From: Primula veris
Lineage: Eukaryota; Streptophyta; Magnoliopsida; Ericales; Primulaceae
Reading direction: 5' to 3'
Assembly: GCA_963682055.1 (NCBI GenBank)
Contig: OY821749.1
Location: forward strand, 16,442,631-16,506,630
DNA length: 64,000 nucleotides
Position 1 is the first letter of the stretch. The number at the start of each line of letters is the position of its first letter. The translations under genes and the position numbers were made by a program. Of the stretch, positions 21,736-34,686 are shown in pieces. The notes beneath the pieces were generated by a model. That model did not search any database and was not told the DNA's origin. It was given only the letters and a program-made list of their open reading frames with translations.

Positions 21736-21739
21736 GATC

Positions 21740-24700
21740 ACTGACATAGGTGGGTCTGAGCAAATACATAGTTATTTGTTTCAAATAAATTAGAAATGTG
21801 ATGAGGAGCTTAAGTAGACAAGATCTAGTGGATGTGGATCAGACCAAATTAACCACTTATATAATATTTCCACTTATTGGCAAGGGAAGTGTAAGATTGC
21901 AGAGTTACTCGATCTAGTAGACCAGACCAATCAAAACGTGCAACCGATACAGATTTTAGACTTCAGTTTTGGTGAACATGTGTTGTTTTAGAACGATGAT
22001 CTTAACGTCCCACCACGGCAGACTCGAATTAGTATAGAACACAATCGTGACACACCACCAATACAATTTTTCATAAATGATTTCCAAGTCAAAACGACTT
22101 TTGGCAGGAACAGACTAGAACGAGCAAATTATGTGTTGATCAAGTTGACCTAAGAATTAACCGAGATAAAGTTTAGGCGCACATCTTGCTTCTAATGGGA
22201 AATGTATCATTTAAGCAGTACTTTTCATATATATTTTTGTTGATGATTTGTGTTTTAGGCCGGACAAATGAAGTAGTCATGAATCCAGAATCCTGATTCC
22301 TGACCGGTCTAATCATTAGCAGGGAATGAGCAATGTGGGTATACGAGTAGACGTCGCCCCCATGTTTTAAAAAGAATTAAACTGTATTTTCATATGTAAC
22401 TTTCGTGTGAACGTAAATCTATTAGCATTTGCATTCTCCCAATCGCTATAAGTAACTTCCTAGATATAACTTTCAATCGCTCTCCCGTATATATCCTGGT
22501 CTTGCCAATGCTTTGTAGCCAACGAAATCTACCCTTAAAGAGTAGGGGTGTATATTGTTTAACAAAATAAAGGGTCCTAATTAATCAGAGTTGAAACTAT
22601 ACCCGGCCCCTTGATGAAGAGATCAAGGCTACCTCTTTTATTTATTTATTTTCTTGAGCGGCGAATTTCATGATTAGTAGGGGCTTCATTTGTCACTATT
22701 GCTATGTATAAAGCAAGCACATATATGCTTTTTTATAGGTCCATCTGATGAGTGATATCAAACTAATTTCAGGAACATATCCAAATGCTAGAGTGGGTAT
22801 AGTATCTGCTGAATTTTGGTGCTTTTTTCATACCATCATTTTACCTTTGCTCAGACTTGCATAGTTAAAGAGACTGCACTTACCCACGACTCAATATGGA
22901 AGCAATTCTTTTTAGCAGAATAATAAATTAATAAAACTAGAAATAAATATTTTATTCTTTTTTGGAACGTGTTGTTTCATATATTCATGATATAATTTGT
23001 AACAACCTTCGTACCTATATAAGTTGTACACAAATTAAAGCTAGTAAACCAAAGCTAATTTTTTTTAGTAGAAATTACACATATATACTATTATAGTACA
23101 GTAACATTTTTATTTCACAAAGGTAGTCTAAAAGTTCTTTCTTTTTCATAGGTAACCACAATATAAACTCATCTAAAATTGCTTATCAAAAAAAAAAAAA
23201 CATCTAAAATTATTAAAATCAATGCACACAATATGAGATCTGCTGGGAGATTCATCTCCTTATGTTACTCCGGCCCTCTCCCACCATTTTATGGAACCAG
23301 CCGGAGCTCCGACACCATCACCTCGCCGTGAGCTCTGACACCATCAATTCATCACACCCTCACTCGATAGGGCAATTTCGCGCTATATATGAGGCATTAT
23401 TTCATGTTTCTATTGAGAAAATGCCGTTACAACCAGCTTACCTATATCTTGCAAAAACCAGAAAAGCTTGCAAACGAAAAACGGATAACCAAATGCACAA
23501 CATTTTAGAAACAAAAAAGTGAAATATTGAGGTAATTAAGAGCAACATTCCAAGAATTTGGACAAGTAAATGGGTAAGATATATAAGTCACGCTAATTGT
23601 TTTTTTCATTTTTTATTTTTACAATCACTTACACAGACGGATCATAGTGAACAGTACATCTGCCAAAAATATTCACGACAGTTTGAAAACGATTAGCTAA
23701 CACAGAATTTGTAAAATCCAGAAAACAATAATTAAGAAATTTAGTGGTCCGTATTCTTAGTGCTTCCAAATTGGTATATATTCTCCTAGTTGCTAGGCTC
23801 TTTAATCATTGCTTCAAGTCTAATCAAACCTTAGTAAGTGGAATTCGTGCACCAAAAAATGTAATAGTACCTTACATAAATCCCACTTAACCGTAAATTC
23901 TGATCAAAGTGATGGTTAAATCATTACCAAAGGACCAAATTAGCATATTGGGCAAAGCTCAGAGCCCACCAATATTGATTTCCAGTTTCCACGCAAAAAT
24001 AAAAGGGTCTACTAGTTAAAAGTACAATGCATAAACTAAATCTAGTTGATTTTCCAAACTTTCCGTCATTTTTGCTATATATATGAAGTTCATTATTTTT
24101 TAACGTCCACGTGCACATCTCCAGATTTAAATAATTTTATGGACGCGAACCAGTATGCATGCATGGCTCTGCATAATATGAACTAAATTTGATGTTTTAT
24201 AGGAGTATAACTTTTAGGCTTTGGAACACTAAATTCGTCTTATTTTACCGTCAAATTAGCATACAGCTCTGATTGTCTCTTGCTATCATCACATTTTTTT
24301 TAGAGCGATATAAAAATAATGGTAATTAGACAATAGATCTAGTTGATACATATTATTGCAAGACTAAAGTCGCTTTCATACATCCAGAAAAGTAACTAGT
24401 TACAGGCTAAAGGCTAAAATGAGTAATAACACTTCATATTGAGAAAATTCTTTAAAAAAATCATGTTTTTTTATGAAAAGTTGATAATTACATACTTCCG
24501 CCCCTGCATAATTACAAAATATATATATATATATATATGTATATGTATATAATGCAATTCAGCCCTAACCATCTTTAAATTCTAGTTCATCCAATCAGGG
24601 GCGGATTTGTTTTTTTTTTTTTTTGGGGGGGGGGGGGGGCGTGGCCATCCGGAAATTTTAAAAATATTTTTTTATAAGAAATTTCAAAGAGATGTATTTG

Positions 24701-25196
24701 GCTGCCGATAGGCCGAAAGCAGCGTTTGGCTGCTTCCCATCTAGGTGTCTAATAATCACTGATCTTTTAAAATTCATGTAACTATAACTATAACTTGCAA
24801 TAGGTTTCGTTTTATTTTTATGATACTGACATGATATTAACAACTAAGATGAATATTCCCTATTGTTTTTTTTTTAAAAAGTATATATCAATTCCTATTG
24901 TAGCAGGTATTCGTTGAAAACTTCGTTTGTAATAGTATCAGCGTTTCGTCTTAGTATTTAATTTCATCCCCTTCTGTAAATCCAAATTAAATAGATAGAT
25001 TTGAAACATATTTGATCTATTTAAACCGGGATTGACTACAATAAGTCAATAACAACGATTGCTATGAATTTAGCTTTAACAAAATCTAAAAAGAAAAAAA
25101 ATATATTTTATCATCAAATCCAAATCAATATAGTTATTAATTACCCGTAACACTGAAAAAGTGAAAAACAGTATTATACTATTTTTACCGATGTTA
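21740..25196. other. Intergenic AT-rich region
   Basis: No gene is recognised on either strand. A slightly GC-richer patch at 23250-23420 is open on the plus strand for ~86 codons (from 23262), but the peptide has no motif and could be a fragment of a dead element. The stretch also holds a T15-G15 run (24610-24639) and a TA microsatellite near 24519-24545. Confidence 0.55.
24610..24639. repeat. T15-G15 homopolymer run
   Basis: Fifteen T are followed directly by fifteen G. The surrounding text (GGGGCGGATTTG ... GCGTGGCCATCC) looks like the end of a dispersed element. Run lengths here are prone to sequencing or assembly error. Confidence 0.8.
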
Positions 25197-25236
25197 GAGC
25201 ATCTACAATAGTTTTGTTATCTCTATTATTAATTAA

Positions 25237-25659
25237 GAGCATTCATAATAGTTGTGTTAATTTTAACAATATTAATTTTGACAAATCATCATTTAATTGA
25301 TGTTAAATGACGCATGTGTAACTTAAATTTAACATTCATATTAGTGTATTAACTTAACAAATTTATATAATTTTAATTAAAATTAATTATCAATTGAAAT
25401 CTCATTAATTAGTCATTTTGTAAATCCCCATTAATATAGGAACTAAACTAAGAGTATTTAAAATATAGTTCATGTTTTAATTAATTGTATTTTGCCACGT
25501 AATTCATTAACAACATTAAAAACATTGTTATATTTAATAATTTTTTTAACATCTATAAAAGATAACACATGATTTAACATAACAAATGCAGACAAAAAAA
25601 TGCATTGTTAGCTAAATATTTTAGTTAACAATAAAGATAACAACACTATTGTAGATGCT
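25237..25659 (-). mobile_element. Tourist-type MITE, copy A (inverted relative to copy B)
   Basis: The left end GAGCATTCATAATAGTTGTG follows TAA; the right end is CACTATTGTAGATGCT. The interior is the reverse complement of copy B (25701-26101), for example the GTTAGCTAAATATTTTAGTTAACAA-type end. TTA/TAA target sites and GAGCATC termini point to PIF/Harbinger-related (Tourist) MITEs. A 40-bp fragment of another copy (25197-25236) lies directly before it. Confidence 0.7.
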
Positions 25660-25700
25660 ATAAAATAGTTAGCTAAAAATGCATTTTTTTGTCTCCATCA

Positions 25701-26101
25701 GAGCATCTACAATAATATTGTTATCTTTATTGTTAAATAAAATATTTAGCTAACAATACATAATGTTAAATCATGTGTTATCTTTATATATGTTAAAAAA
25801 TTTGTTAAAGATAACAATGTTTGTAATGTTATTAATTGATGATGTAGCAAAATACCATTAATTTGAACGTGAAATCTATTTCAACTATTACTATTTTACT
25901 TTCTATTTTAGTGGGGTTTACAAAATGACTAATTAACGAGATTTTAATTAATAATTAATTTTAATTAAAATTAGATAATTTTGTTAAGTTAATAAACTAA
26001 TGTAAAAGTTAAATTTAACTTACACATCATTTAACATGTAATTAAATAATGATGTGTCAAAGTTAATATTGTTAAAATTAACACAACTATTGTGGATGCT
26101 C
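25701..26101 (+). mobile_element. Tourist-type MITE, copy B
   Basis: It starts GAGCATCTACAATAATATTG and ends CACAACTATTGTGGATGCTC followed by TTA. The ~400-bp interior has no coding capacity. It shows clear similarity to copy A in the opposite orientation and to copy C directly downstream. Confidence 0.75.
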
Positions 26102-26441
26102 TTAGTTATGTTAAATCATGTGTTATCTTTATAGATGTTAAAAAAATTGTTAAAAATAACAATATTTTTAATGTTGTTAATTGATGATATCGCAAAATAT
26201 CATTAATTAAAACGTGAACTCTATTCCAACTAACTCTATTTTAGTTTATATATTAGTGGGGTTTACAAAATGACTAATTAAAATGAGATTTCAATTAATA
26301 ATTAATTAAAATTAAAATTATATAATTTTGTTAAGTTAATACACTAATGTGAATGTTAAATTTAATTTAGATATATGTCATTTAACATGCAATTAAATAA
26401 AAATTAATATTATTAAAATTAACACAATTATTATAGATGAT
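26102..26441 (+). mobile_element. Tourist-type MITE, copy C (5' truncated)
   Basis: From GTTAAATCATGTGTTATCTTTATA onward it follows copy B base for base with scattered changes, ending ACACAATTATTATAGATGATC. It lacks the first ~60 bp of copy B, so it is a truncated partial duplicate joined tail-to-head to B. Confidence 0.65.
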
Positions 26442-26499
26442 CATATTCAGTATTTTGCCATTAATAGTTTATGTAGAATTTAAGCAAATACAATACAAT

Positions 26500-26702
26500 T
26501 GTTGTAATACACTATTAGCTATGTATTTAGGGAGACAGAAGTAGAGAGAGAGGGGGAACAGTATAGTCTTTTATTATAAATGAATATGAATGGAATATCA
26601 AATACAAGACCCCTAGCCCTCTTTATATAGATAGAGGGTTAGGGTTACAAGCCCATCTGAGCCCATTAAGTAAAAGCCCAAGAGTCCAATAATCTTACAA
26701 CA
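26500..26702. repeat. LTR (left) of the copia-type element
   Basis: 203 bp, identical to 33020-33222. An 8-bp inverted repeat (TGTTGTAA / TTACAACA) marks the ends. Confidence 0.95.
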
Positions 26703-26779
26703 CTCCCCCTTTGGACGTCTTGAATTCTTCGTCTTCATGCAGTCGATCTGAGTCGAGTTCATTCGCAGTGCTAAACACA

Positions 26780-27460
26780 TAAAAACCTTAAGGCCGGAAA
26801 ACCCAGTGTGGGACAAAACCGGTACCTAGGAGAAACTGTGTAGCCGAATGATATAGGCCGAAATATCATGTAAGTAACTAACCACAAAACAGTGTGCCTC
26901 ATCAAAACCTTGTCAGAGCAAACCCAATGGGAAAATCTCTGATCGAAGGAAAAAGAGTGCAACAATGGTAGTAGTAGGGATCAACCACAAAACAGGTGCC
27001 TCATCAAAACCTTGCTAGAGTAAACCCAGTGGGAAAAAAATCTCTAGTCGAAGGACAAAAGAGTACACAGTGGTAAGAAGTATACAACAGGATACTCCCC
27101 CTAATTTCGGCAATCTTAAGTGAGATATGATAGGAACGTGTCTCGCTAAAAACCTTGCCAAGGAAAACCCAGTGGGAAAAAACCTTGGTCTAAGGACAAA
27201 AAGAGTACACGAGCATGCGACTGGATGCTCCCCCTCACTTGCACACGACAGGGTGCGAAGATTTCGACTAAGTAGTAATTAGTGCAATAAACATTCACCT
27301 GGATGCTCCCCCTCACTTGCACACGACTGGGTGCAAAGATTTCATATTCCAAGAAAGAGTACGAGCATTCGAATGGATGCCTCATTTACTTACATACGAC
27401 TGGATGCAAGAAAATCTAACGTGGAATAGAACGAGCATTCAACTGGATGCTCTTAAACTT
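26780..27460 (-). repeat. Short tandem repeats in the 3' part of the decayed LTR element
   Basis: At least four units of an AACCTTG...AAACCCAGTGGGAAAA...AAGGACAAAAAGAGT phrase (about 26790-27210) are followed by units of GAGCATTCGACTGGATGC with CTCCCCCTCACTTGCACACGA (27209-27460). On the minus strand the first set reads as LDQGFFPLGFPWQGF-like peptide. The array sits just inside the polypurine tract. Confidence 0.7.
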
Positions 27461-28817
27461 CATTTGTGAAGATTAATTTCGGCGAGAAATGCTAAATAGC
27501 ATAATGTAGTCATGTCTCTCTTGATCAATAACAACAAGTTGTCTTCTATGACAAGTGTTTTATCTGGATCGTGAGACAGAACATATGTAATTCAAATATG
27601 ACTAATACTAGCTCGAAGCCATATACACTCTCTAGTCGTCTCATAGAGCACGAATAGATCAGAGTGATTCACTTAGAGTCATTCCAAGACCTCCAAGATG
27701 TCGCCTTATTCCTAATGGTAAAGACATACCATGTTAGGAATATCTCTTATGCGGGTCTGATAAGTAACCGGCATCGGTATAACCGAAAAAGGGTTGCGTT
27801 AATTCGAGTACCGAAGGGGGTAGGTACACTCGATGACGCAAATGGGATAAACTAGCCCACTTCCAAAATTATCATAAGGTAAGGGAATGTGTCTTTAGTG
27901 CCATTTCGATGGCAGCGTGTTAGCGCGATGTTGTGTCGAGCTATACCATTCACAACAGACGAGATGTTCGTCCTAGCACATTAGACCAAGTACAATGATG
28001 CGCTTATTGAACTTAGATATGAACATTATGGTTCAATATCTCTTCATCGTCTCATCAGGGACGGACTGGGTCTATATCAATGTCTAGTGATCGAACGATC
28101 ATGGGAGAATCTGACGACTTAGCGTCATGATGACTAAAACGTCATAACACCTTCTGGGTGTAGTATGAATCATGGACTTAGATTCAATATTTACGGGACT
28201 CACACAGGGACCTTCATCTATATCTCTTTGTCTAAATCCCCATAGAGATAAAACCGTGACCACATTCATGGCTGCATATTCAGTTTTCCGGAAACTACTA
28301 AACTGGTAAAGTAGGGGACTGTTATAATGTCCATTACGAAGAAATCAACCATCTCGTAATCAATTCCAAGGTGTGAGAGAAGCCTTGCGCTACTAGGCGA
28401 GCATTCTACAATCTCATTATTCTCATCACTCTTCCTTACGAATAACCAAATAAACGAACTCGTTTAACATTGGTGGTGTTGGATCTACAGGTCCGAACAC
28501 ACTTTCGCTAAGGAGTCTACTTGGATTTCAAGTTTTCATTAGTACAGTCTATTCTCCGTTGACTTCAGGCAACGGTACATAGTTCCCTGTCATAATTTGT
28601 TCATATTATCAGTCGTCACCGAATATATGAACAAATAATCAATGACAGTTTCGTTTCGCTTCAATATCGTCTAAGATATCATGATCGACAGATATTTCGA
28701 GATTCTTAGGATGAGGAGGAAATCACACATCTCCTTGATCCTTTATAATCTCGTGCGACAAACGAGTTTCAGTTCACCACCTCTGGGGCTGAACGAATTA
28801 AGAACCGGTCAACTTCC

Positions 28818-29640
28818 TCATATCTTAGGAAGGATGACAGACTGACGGCCGACGGCAGCGTCCTTTGCTTGGCGGGTTCGGCCAAAGCAACGTGTTACGA
28901 CAGGAACACGGCGTCCGACAGGGACGTCTATACTTGCAAGCATTTCGCAGCAGGTATAAATGATCTCGTGACATCTCATAAAGTCATTAAATGCGTCTGG
29001 CATTTAGGTAGACTTGAGGGAGTCTATGCACTTACTTATCACTAAGTGCAGTTTTGGGGATCAAGCTAAGACTGAGTGGGTTATGCCACGTTATTTCACG
29101 TCGTTCCTTATCAACGGTAACGTGCAAATCTCCCCCTAACGACGGGGAGAACAGTCTTAGCGATGTCACTTTCGCATATCATGCGGTAAAGAGATCGCTT
29201 GCCAAGGTTACTCTATCAAATGATAGGCAGAAGATTCATAATCGACTTATGTCCCCTTCAGAGGTCCATATTTTGAACGCTATAGCGGCTCAATCAAAAT
29301 ATTAATTAAGCACTCCAAACACGCGTTAATATGAGACTTCTGGCTCATAACCAGTAACCAGCTGGTACGCATATGGTGTTTGAGTGTCTATGGGCCTCAT
29401 AACGGACCAATGCAGCAAAATAGCATAACCCCACACGGAAATATAAATCTTGGTGCGCAAGACCAAGAAATGCGTGCAATCATTTGCAGTCGCATCATCA
29501 AACTTTCCGTGAGTCCATTTGGGTCTGAACATAATCGACAGGATGTTCAATTTCAATTTCCAAACTCAAGTAATTCAAATCGAAATTTCGATTATTACTC
29601 TTCGGAATTATCAAGTCGGCTAGACTTTTCAGGATAATCC
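28818..29640 (-). pseudogene. Remnant of copia integrase / pol
   Basis: Short minus-strand frames keep recognisable copia words: an integrase-region WGYAILLH and QLVTGYEPE (29326-29556) and a pol linker ASIDVPVGR (28818-29003). Numerous stops and shifts lie between them. This is enough to call the lineage but not a functional protein. Confidence 0.6.
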
Positions 29641-32600
29641 GGATCATGGGCCATCAACTTAATGATAGGGCTAAAAGTTTGGAAAATACTGCATTTCTGT
29701 GGACAACAATAATCATGTGACCTATTGTCGATGCATCAACCATAACCATTTATATTTATGGTCCGTCTTATGGTTGGATAAGTCCACAATAACTCCTTCA
29801 ATTCTTTACAAGAATTCTACGAGTTCATTTCGTGATCTTTACACATACTGGTCTTTTAAAGTGAGCATTAATGGCATGAATTTCGGATTAATCGCGAAAT
29901 ATATTCTCAGATAAAATCCAAATGCGATGCGATTATAAATCAAGCATCGTCTTTTGACCCGGGAATATCTCATCCGGTCAATGCCACAATATCAAAATGC
30001 TCTTATCAATCGACGACATGCGAATGATAGTACAGACAATCATGTCTTAGCATCTAAATCATTTATCATTTCGACGACAGGCGAAATGATAAGGTAACTT
30101 TAAATGCTTTAAAGAATGTGGTAGCAACCACTTGAAAGACATTTCAACTCCTCTAAAATACGCTTTTGGTCGTATTGAATGGAGGCTATGTAAAGAAATT
30201 TTAATTCTTTCATGAGCTATTACCAGATAACACTGGTTTTCTCGAATATTTTATAACTCAACAAGGTACGGCAGGACCTATATGAGTATAAGACCTCATA
30301 TTTGACAAATCAATTTGGTTTTACCAAAGATTTCGATTTTGGAACGACAGGTCCAGAATCATTGTCACTGAGTACTCTTTTAGGCAAATAGTTGATGAAA
30401 TTATGTGGTACACTGTTACCCACTATTTTCAAAAAAATCAACTACCCCACAAGTATTGCCTAAAATTCATAATTTAAAGTTTGGTCACATTTGTCAAAAA
30501 AAAATTTGCTCAAAACACTTTAAATTATTTCGAGAAATTTCGTAAACAGGCAAACCATAATCCAAAAGTATGGTCCAAATGGAAAAATAATAATCCAAAT
30601 GGAAAACATAATCCAAATGAGCGAAAAAATGGCTCAATGGTTTATCAAAATCAATAAAAAAAGGTATCAAACTCATTTGAGCCACAAAATCGGGGGTCTC
30701 AAGAGTTTCTTTCAATTAACTTTAACCACATTAGCATCGGTTTTTCCACCTTTATAATAGTTGTGAGCTATTTAAGGAGTAACCGTGCATGACCTTTGTC
30801 TTTATAACATAGAGTTGCCTCCTTGAGCATTATCTCTTGCTTTGTGACAATGGGCCATATTGTTCCTTTCAATTACTGTCTTGTAGCCACAGGTTTTCGA
30901 TTTTGACGATTGTCTAAAATCTCGCTTGGCTAGGCAATTCATCGGGATCGCGATAGTTCAAGACAAGTAACACTTGTCTCGGTTCTCGATTCGTGGGAAA
31001 AAAAATATACACGAAGAGCATTAATATCAGGCAAACAATTCGCCATTGACCCAATAGGATTAAAACTACTCACCGGGGTAATTTTCTTATCCAATAACAG
31101 ATGGGTGATAAAGGAACATGGTGAATATAAATTCACGATACTGCTTATGGAATACAATTTCCAAACTAGTATTTTGGTGAAGGATTGCTCCCATATGTCA
31201 ATTCCAGACATTTGTTCACCATAGACGTCATCACGTCTCAAATGTGGCGGCGGAATAAAATCAACGCCTTAGCATTCATCTCGAGGGTAACAACAAACTC
31301 GTGTTTTACTCATCAAAGATGGCATCCAAAAAAAATTTGGGCATCACATTTTCACACATCAGGGTGACTAACATGTGGTGACGGAATAACATCAACGTCT
31401 AAACAGTCATTTCGCAAGTATGTTTTGCGATTTTTCTCATCATAGATGTCATCCAACATGTGTTGGGAGTTCTGGATTATTTTTCATATAAAACGATTGG
31501 TTTATATGTTTATGGTTTGCACAAGCACAAACTTTTTTCCGAAACGACAGGTTCGAAAACATTAGTTTTGCTTCTCATGTGAATCGGTTCTCATTGATCG
31601 AACGACGGGTCGATACTGAAATACCAATTCGGCGAAACATACATCACTATATAAACACACTCGGGGAAATTATTATTTAGTCAACCCCTTTCGGTAGCTC
31701 TATTTGAACACGACCAGGAAAGACGGTGAGGGGGGTGGGCACGAATGCCTCTTAAAAACCGACCTCATTAGGAGAACGACTTCCGCCTTTATCTTTCCTA
31801 GACATCGTATCCAAATAGGTGAGCCTATTTGGGGAAGATTCATAATTTTTCCAACTTAAATGTGAATATATACGATTTTCGCATTTTATATTTGGCAATA
31901 ATATTAGCAGCATAGAAAATATCTATCTAGATTAACCACACATATATAAACAGGCAGTAAATATATTTTAGAATCTATCTAATCATGCAGTAGATTTGGT
32001 GTTATAATCAAATCAATTTAAGATTATCAATCAATCCATGACGATTCTAACATATCAAATCAAATCAATTTAAGATTATCAATTAGATCTAATCCAATAA
32101 TTTACTGGCATATGTGATATTTATATATATGATAATATCAAAAAGATATGATTATGCTAACAAGATATCAATCAATTATCTATGTTTATCGCCATATTAA
32201 TAATTCTATACATGGTAGTTAAATCATTCATGCATGAGAGCAAATATTAGCTAGATATACGCATGTATTGATATGTAAATAACTAATATACTACAGGGAG
32301 CAGAGGTGTAGTTTATGTAAATTTTATACATATGAAGCGTTATTACATAGTAAGTCCAGAATTTCTAGTGTTACATTTTAGTGTTCAGTATTATCCACAA
32401 TAGTCCATAGTTTTCAACGCAATTCAAACTAGTCCTACTGTTTTAACGTGTAACAAATTTAGTCTTACAGGTTTGCCCTAGATCAACGTACCAAGTTTTA
32501 ATCAAGTTTTTAATATTACAGGCCTCAAATGTAAAATACAACGAAAGTGATCTTTGCGTCAGTAATAATATGCTTGATATCTAGAAACCAGAGGAATATG

Positions 32601-33019
32601 TGGTGGTTTATATTGGCACAGATTAACAAATTTCGTGCATAAATTTTGTAAACAGAGCCGTACAGGTAGATTTCTATTCTTCCTTATGTATAACGGTTGA
32701 ATACTATTGTTAATATTACTCAATCTATAAATTCCAGTGTACACATATTTAAACATCATACTTGTTTATATACTAACATGCAGCAAGTTTTATACTATAT
32801 CGTCATAGCAGTTTCAAAATTATTTATTTGTAAGAGCTAGAAAAAATATTTGTATACCGTAGTCCTCGAATTTTGGGGAAGGCCGATCGAACACAAAAAA
32901 AACTTCAAAGTTGGCTGTATATTTATAACCCAATATTCGAGCTTAAAGCATGCCCTTCGAACAAATACCTCAATCTCCTAGCTTTTATTTCAGTCTCCAC
33001 GAGCAAAGTGCTGATAACG

Positions 33020-33222
33020 TGTTGTAATACACTATTAGCTATGTATTTAGGGAGACAGAAGTAGAGAGAGAGGGGGAACAGTATAGTCTTTTATTATAAA
33101 TGAATATGAATGGAATATCAAATACAAGACCCCTAGCCCTCTTTATATAGATAGAGGGTTAGGGTTACAAGCCCATCTGAGCCCATTAAGTAAAAGCCCA
33201 AGAGTCCAATAATCTTACAACA
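33020..33222. repeat. LTR (right) of the copia-type element
   Basis: 203 bp, identical to 26500-26702. The primer-binding-like site lies directly inside it at 33019-33008 (minus strand). Confidence 0.95.
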
Positions 33223-33432
33223 ACAATACAATATTTACCGAGAATTGACAGAAGACATTTTATTTTTGGTGGAATGGTCCTATACATTGCAATATGACAA
33301 CAATAACAAGTAACAAATTAACATGGGACACGTGTAAGGGAGCAGCCAAATGATGCTTCCTAACTTCATTCAATTTCAAATTATATTATGTTGCAGGCTT
33401 TAATAGTCTCTCTCCTAAAACATAAACATTTA

Positions 33433-34179
33433 GAGCATTCTCAACTGTTTATATAAGAACCTCTATATCTATTAATTAATACAATTTTAATAAATTTTGA
33501 TGCTCAACAATGACCATATAACCTAATATATATGTATAAAGTTAAAATTCTTTAGAATTTCTCTCTACACCTAGACAGGTTTTTTTGGTAAATATTGGGA
33601 CATTTGGTATGGTGGACCCCACCGAATAAAACCTTCTCATCTCTTTTTCTCCCCTCATTTTACATTTTGCTTTTCTCTCTCTAAGTTCCCCATCCTTATT
33701 CTTAAACATTTCTCCACTGCCTTTCAATTGACCGCCTTTCAATCTCGAGTTTTCCAAAGAACACATATATGACATATTCATCATGGATTTCGAGTTAAAT
33801 TTTAATGGTTTTAGAGATCCAATTTATGTGTATCATTCCCCATATATATATATATATGCAGGTATAAAAATTGATCAGATTAAGCATCCAAATGGAGTTC
33901 ACGATTTGGAGGATTGGATTGGAGTTGAGAGAAAACTGAGAAATATATCAAATGAATCTTCATATGTAGTGAATCGAAGTAGATAAAATTTGGGGATTTT
34001 GATCCTTTGGTGATGTGAGAATATACCGTAGGTTACAAAAATAAAAATAAATTATAATTTTAATTAAATATTAGTAGGAGATATAATTGATTGTTGTGCA
34101 ACATTTGATTATATAGGGTTATATAGCCATATAACCTTATAGATATAGATAAAATTTGTATACATTATTGAGAATGCTC
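33433..34179. mobile_element. 747-bp TIR element with TTA target duplication (PIF/Harbinger-like)
   Basis: The termini GAGCATTCTCAA and TTGAGAATGCTC are perfect inverse repeats, and TTA precedes (33430-33432) and follows (34180-34182) the element. A plus-strand frame 33783-33986 (67 codons, with ATG) lies inside it. It matches no transposase that I recognise and may be captured sequence or chance. TSD and termini fit the same broad class as the MITE cluster at 25.2-26.4 kb. Confidence 0.75.
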
Positions 34180-34686
34180 TTACTCCCTGCTTAAACTAAA
34201 TTGGTAACACTTTTCGTATTATTTAAATTTAAGAGGCCATAGCATTTTATTCTTTTTGTTTCTTTTGTATTCAACTAATGACATGATTGACCCTTTATTT
34301 CTCATATTATTCAATAATATCCTATAATTATACTCTTATCATTTTTAGTAAGAAGAGACAAAAATAATATTATTCGAGTCTTTTCTTTTGATGTTAGCAA
34401 AATAAAAATACCCTTTTATTTGTCAAATTCATTGTGTTTTTTCACAATGATCATCTCGTCCTTTTTTTAACCATTAACATTGAGTGTTTAAATTCGGTTT
34501 TTGAGTACTCTAAACGTTTTTTCTTAAAATTATAGTAGCAATTTTTTTTTCTACGGTCTCCCAAAAATTACCTTCTGGTTTCGTATCTGCCGCGCGCCAC
34601 TGCACATATCCATCTACAAAGGTAGCGATAGATCACAATGGATCACATAGCTACCAAACAAGGTTAACAAAATTGGATAGCACACT
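34180..34686. other. Intergenic, nothing recognised
   Basis: AT-rich sequence with no open frame of note, RNA gene or bounded element. Confidence 0.5.

Larger units (their letters stand above)
26500..33222 (-). mobile_element. Ty1/copia-type LTR retrotransposon with identical LTRs and decayed interior
   Basis: Two 203-bp LTRs (26500-26702, 33020-33222) are identical base for base and start TGTTGTAA and end TTACAACA. A perfect 5-bp target duplication ACAAT flanks the element (26495-26499, 33223-33227). The polypurine tract (CCAAAGGGGGAG on the minus strand, 26714-26703) and a primer-binding-like site (CGTTATCAGCAC, 33019-33008) place it on the minus strand. The 6.3-kb interior has no long open frame. 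Faint copia pol similarity survives, for instance VSVWGYAI-like and QLVTGYEPE motifs at 29326-29556 and ASIDVPVGR at 28818-29003, broken by stops and frameshifts. Confidence 0.9.

Noticed and set aside
23262..23522. 86-residue plus-strand open frame as a gene
   Set aside because: No motif, no splice context and unremarkable composition; could be chance.
26780..27460. CRISPR-like array
   Set aside because: Repeats are imperfect, unit lengths vary and the context is a plant retrotransposon.
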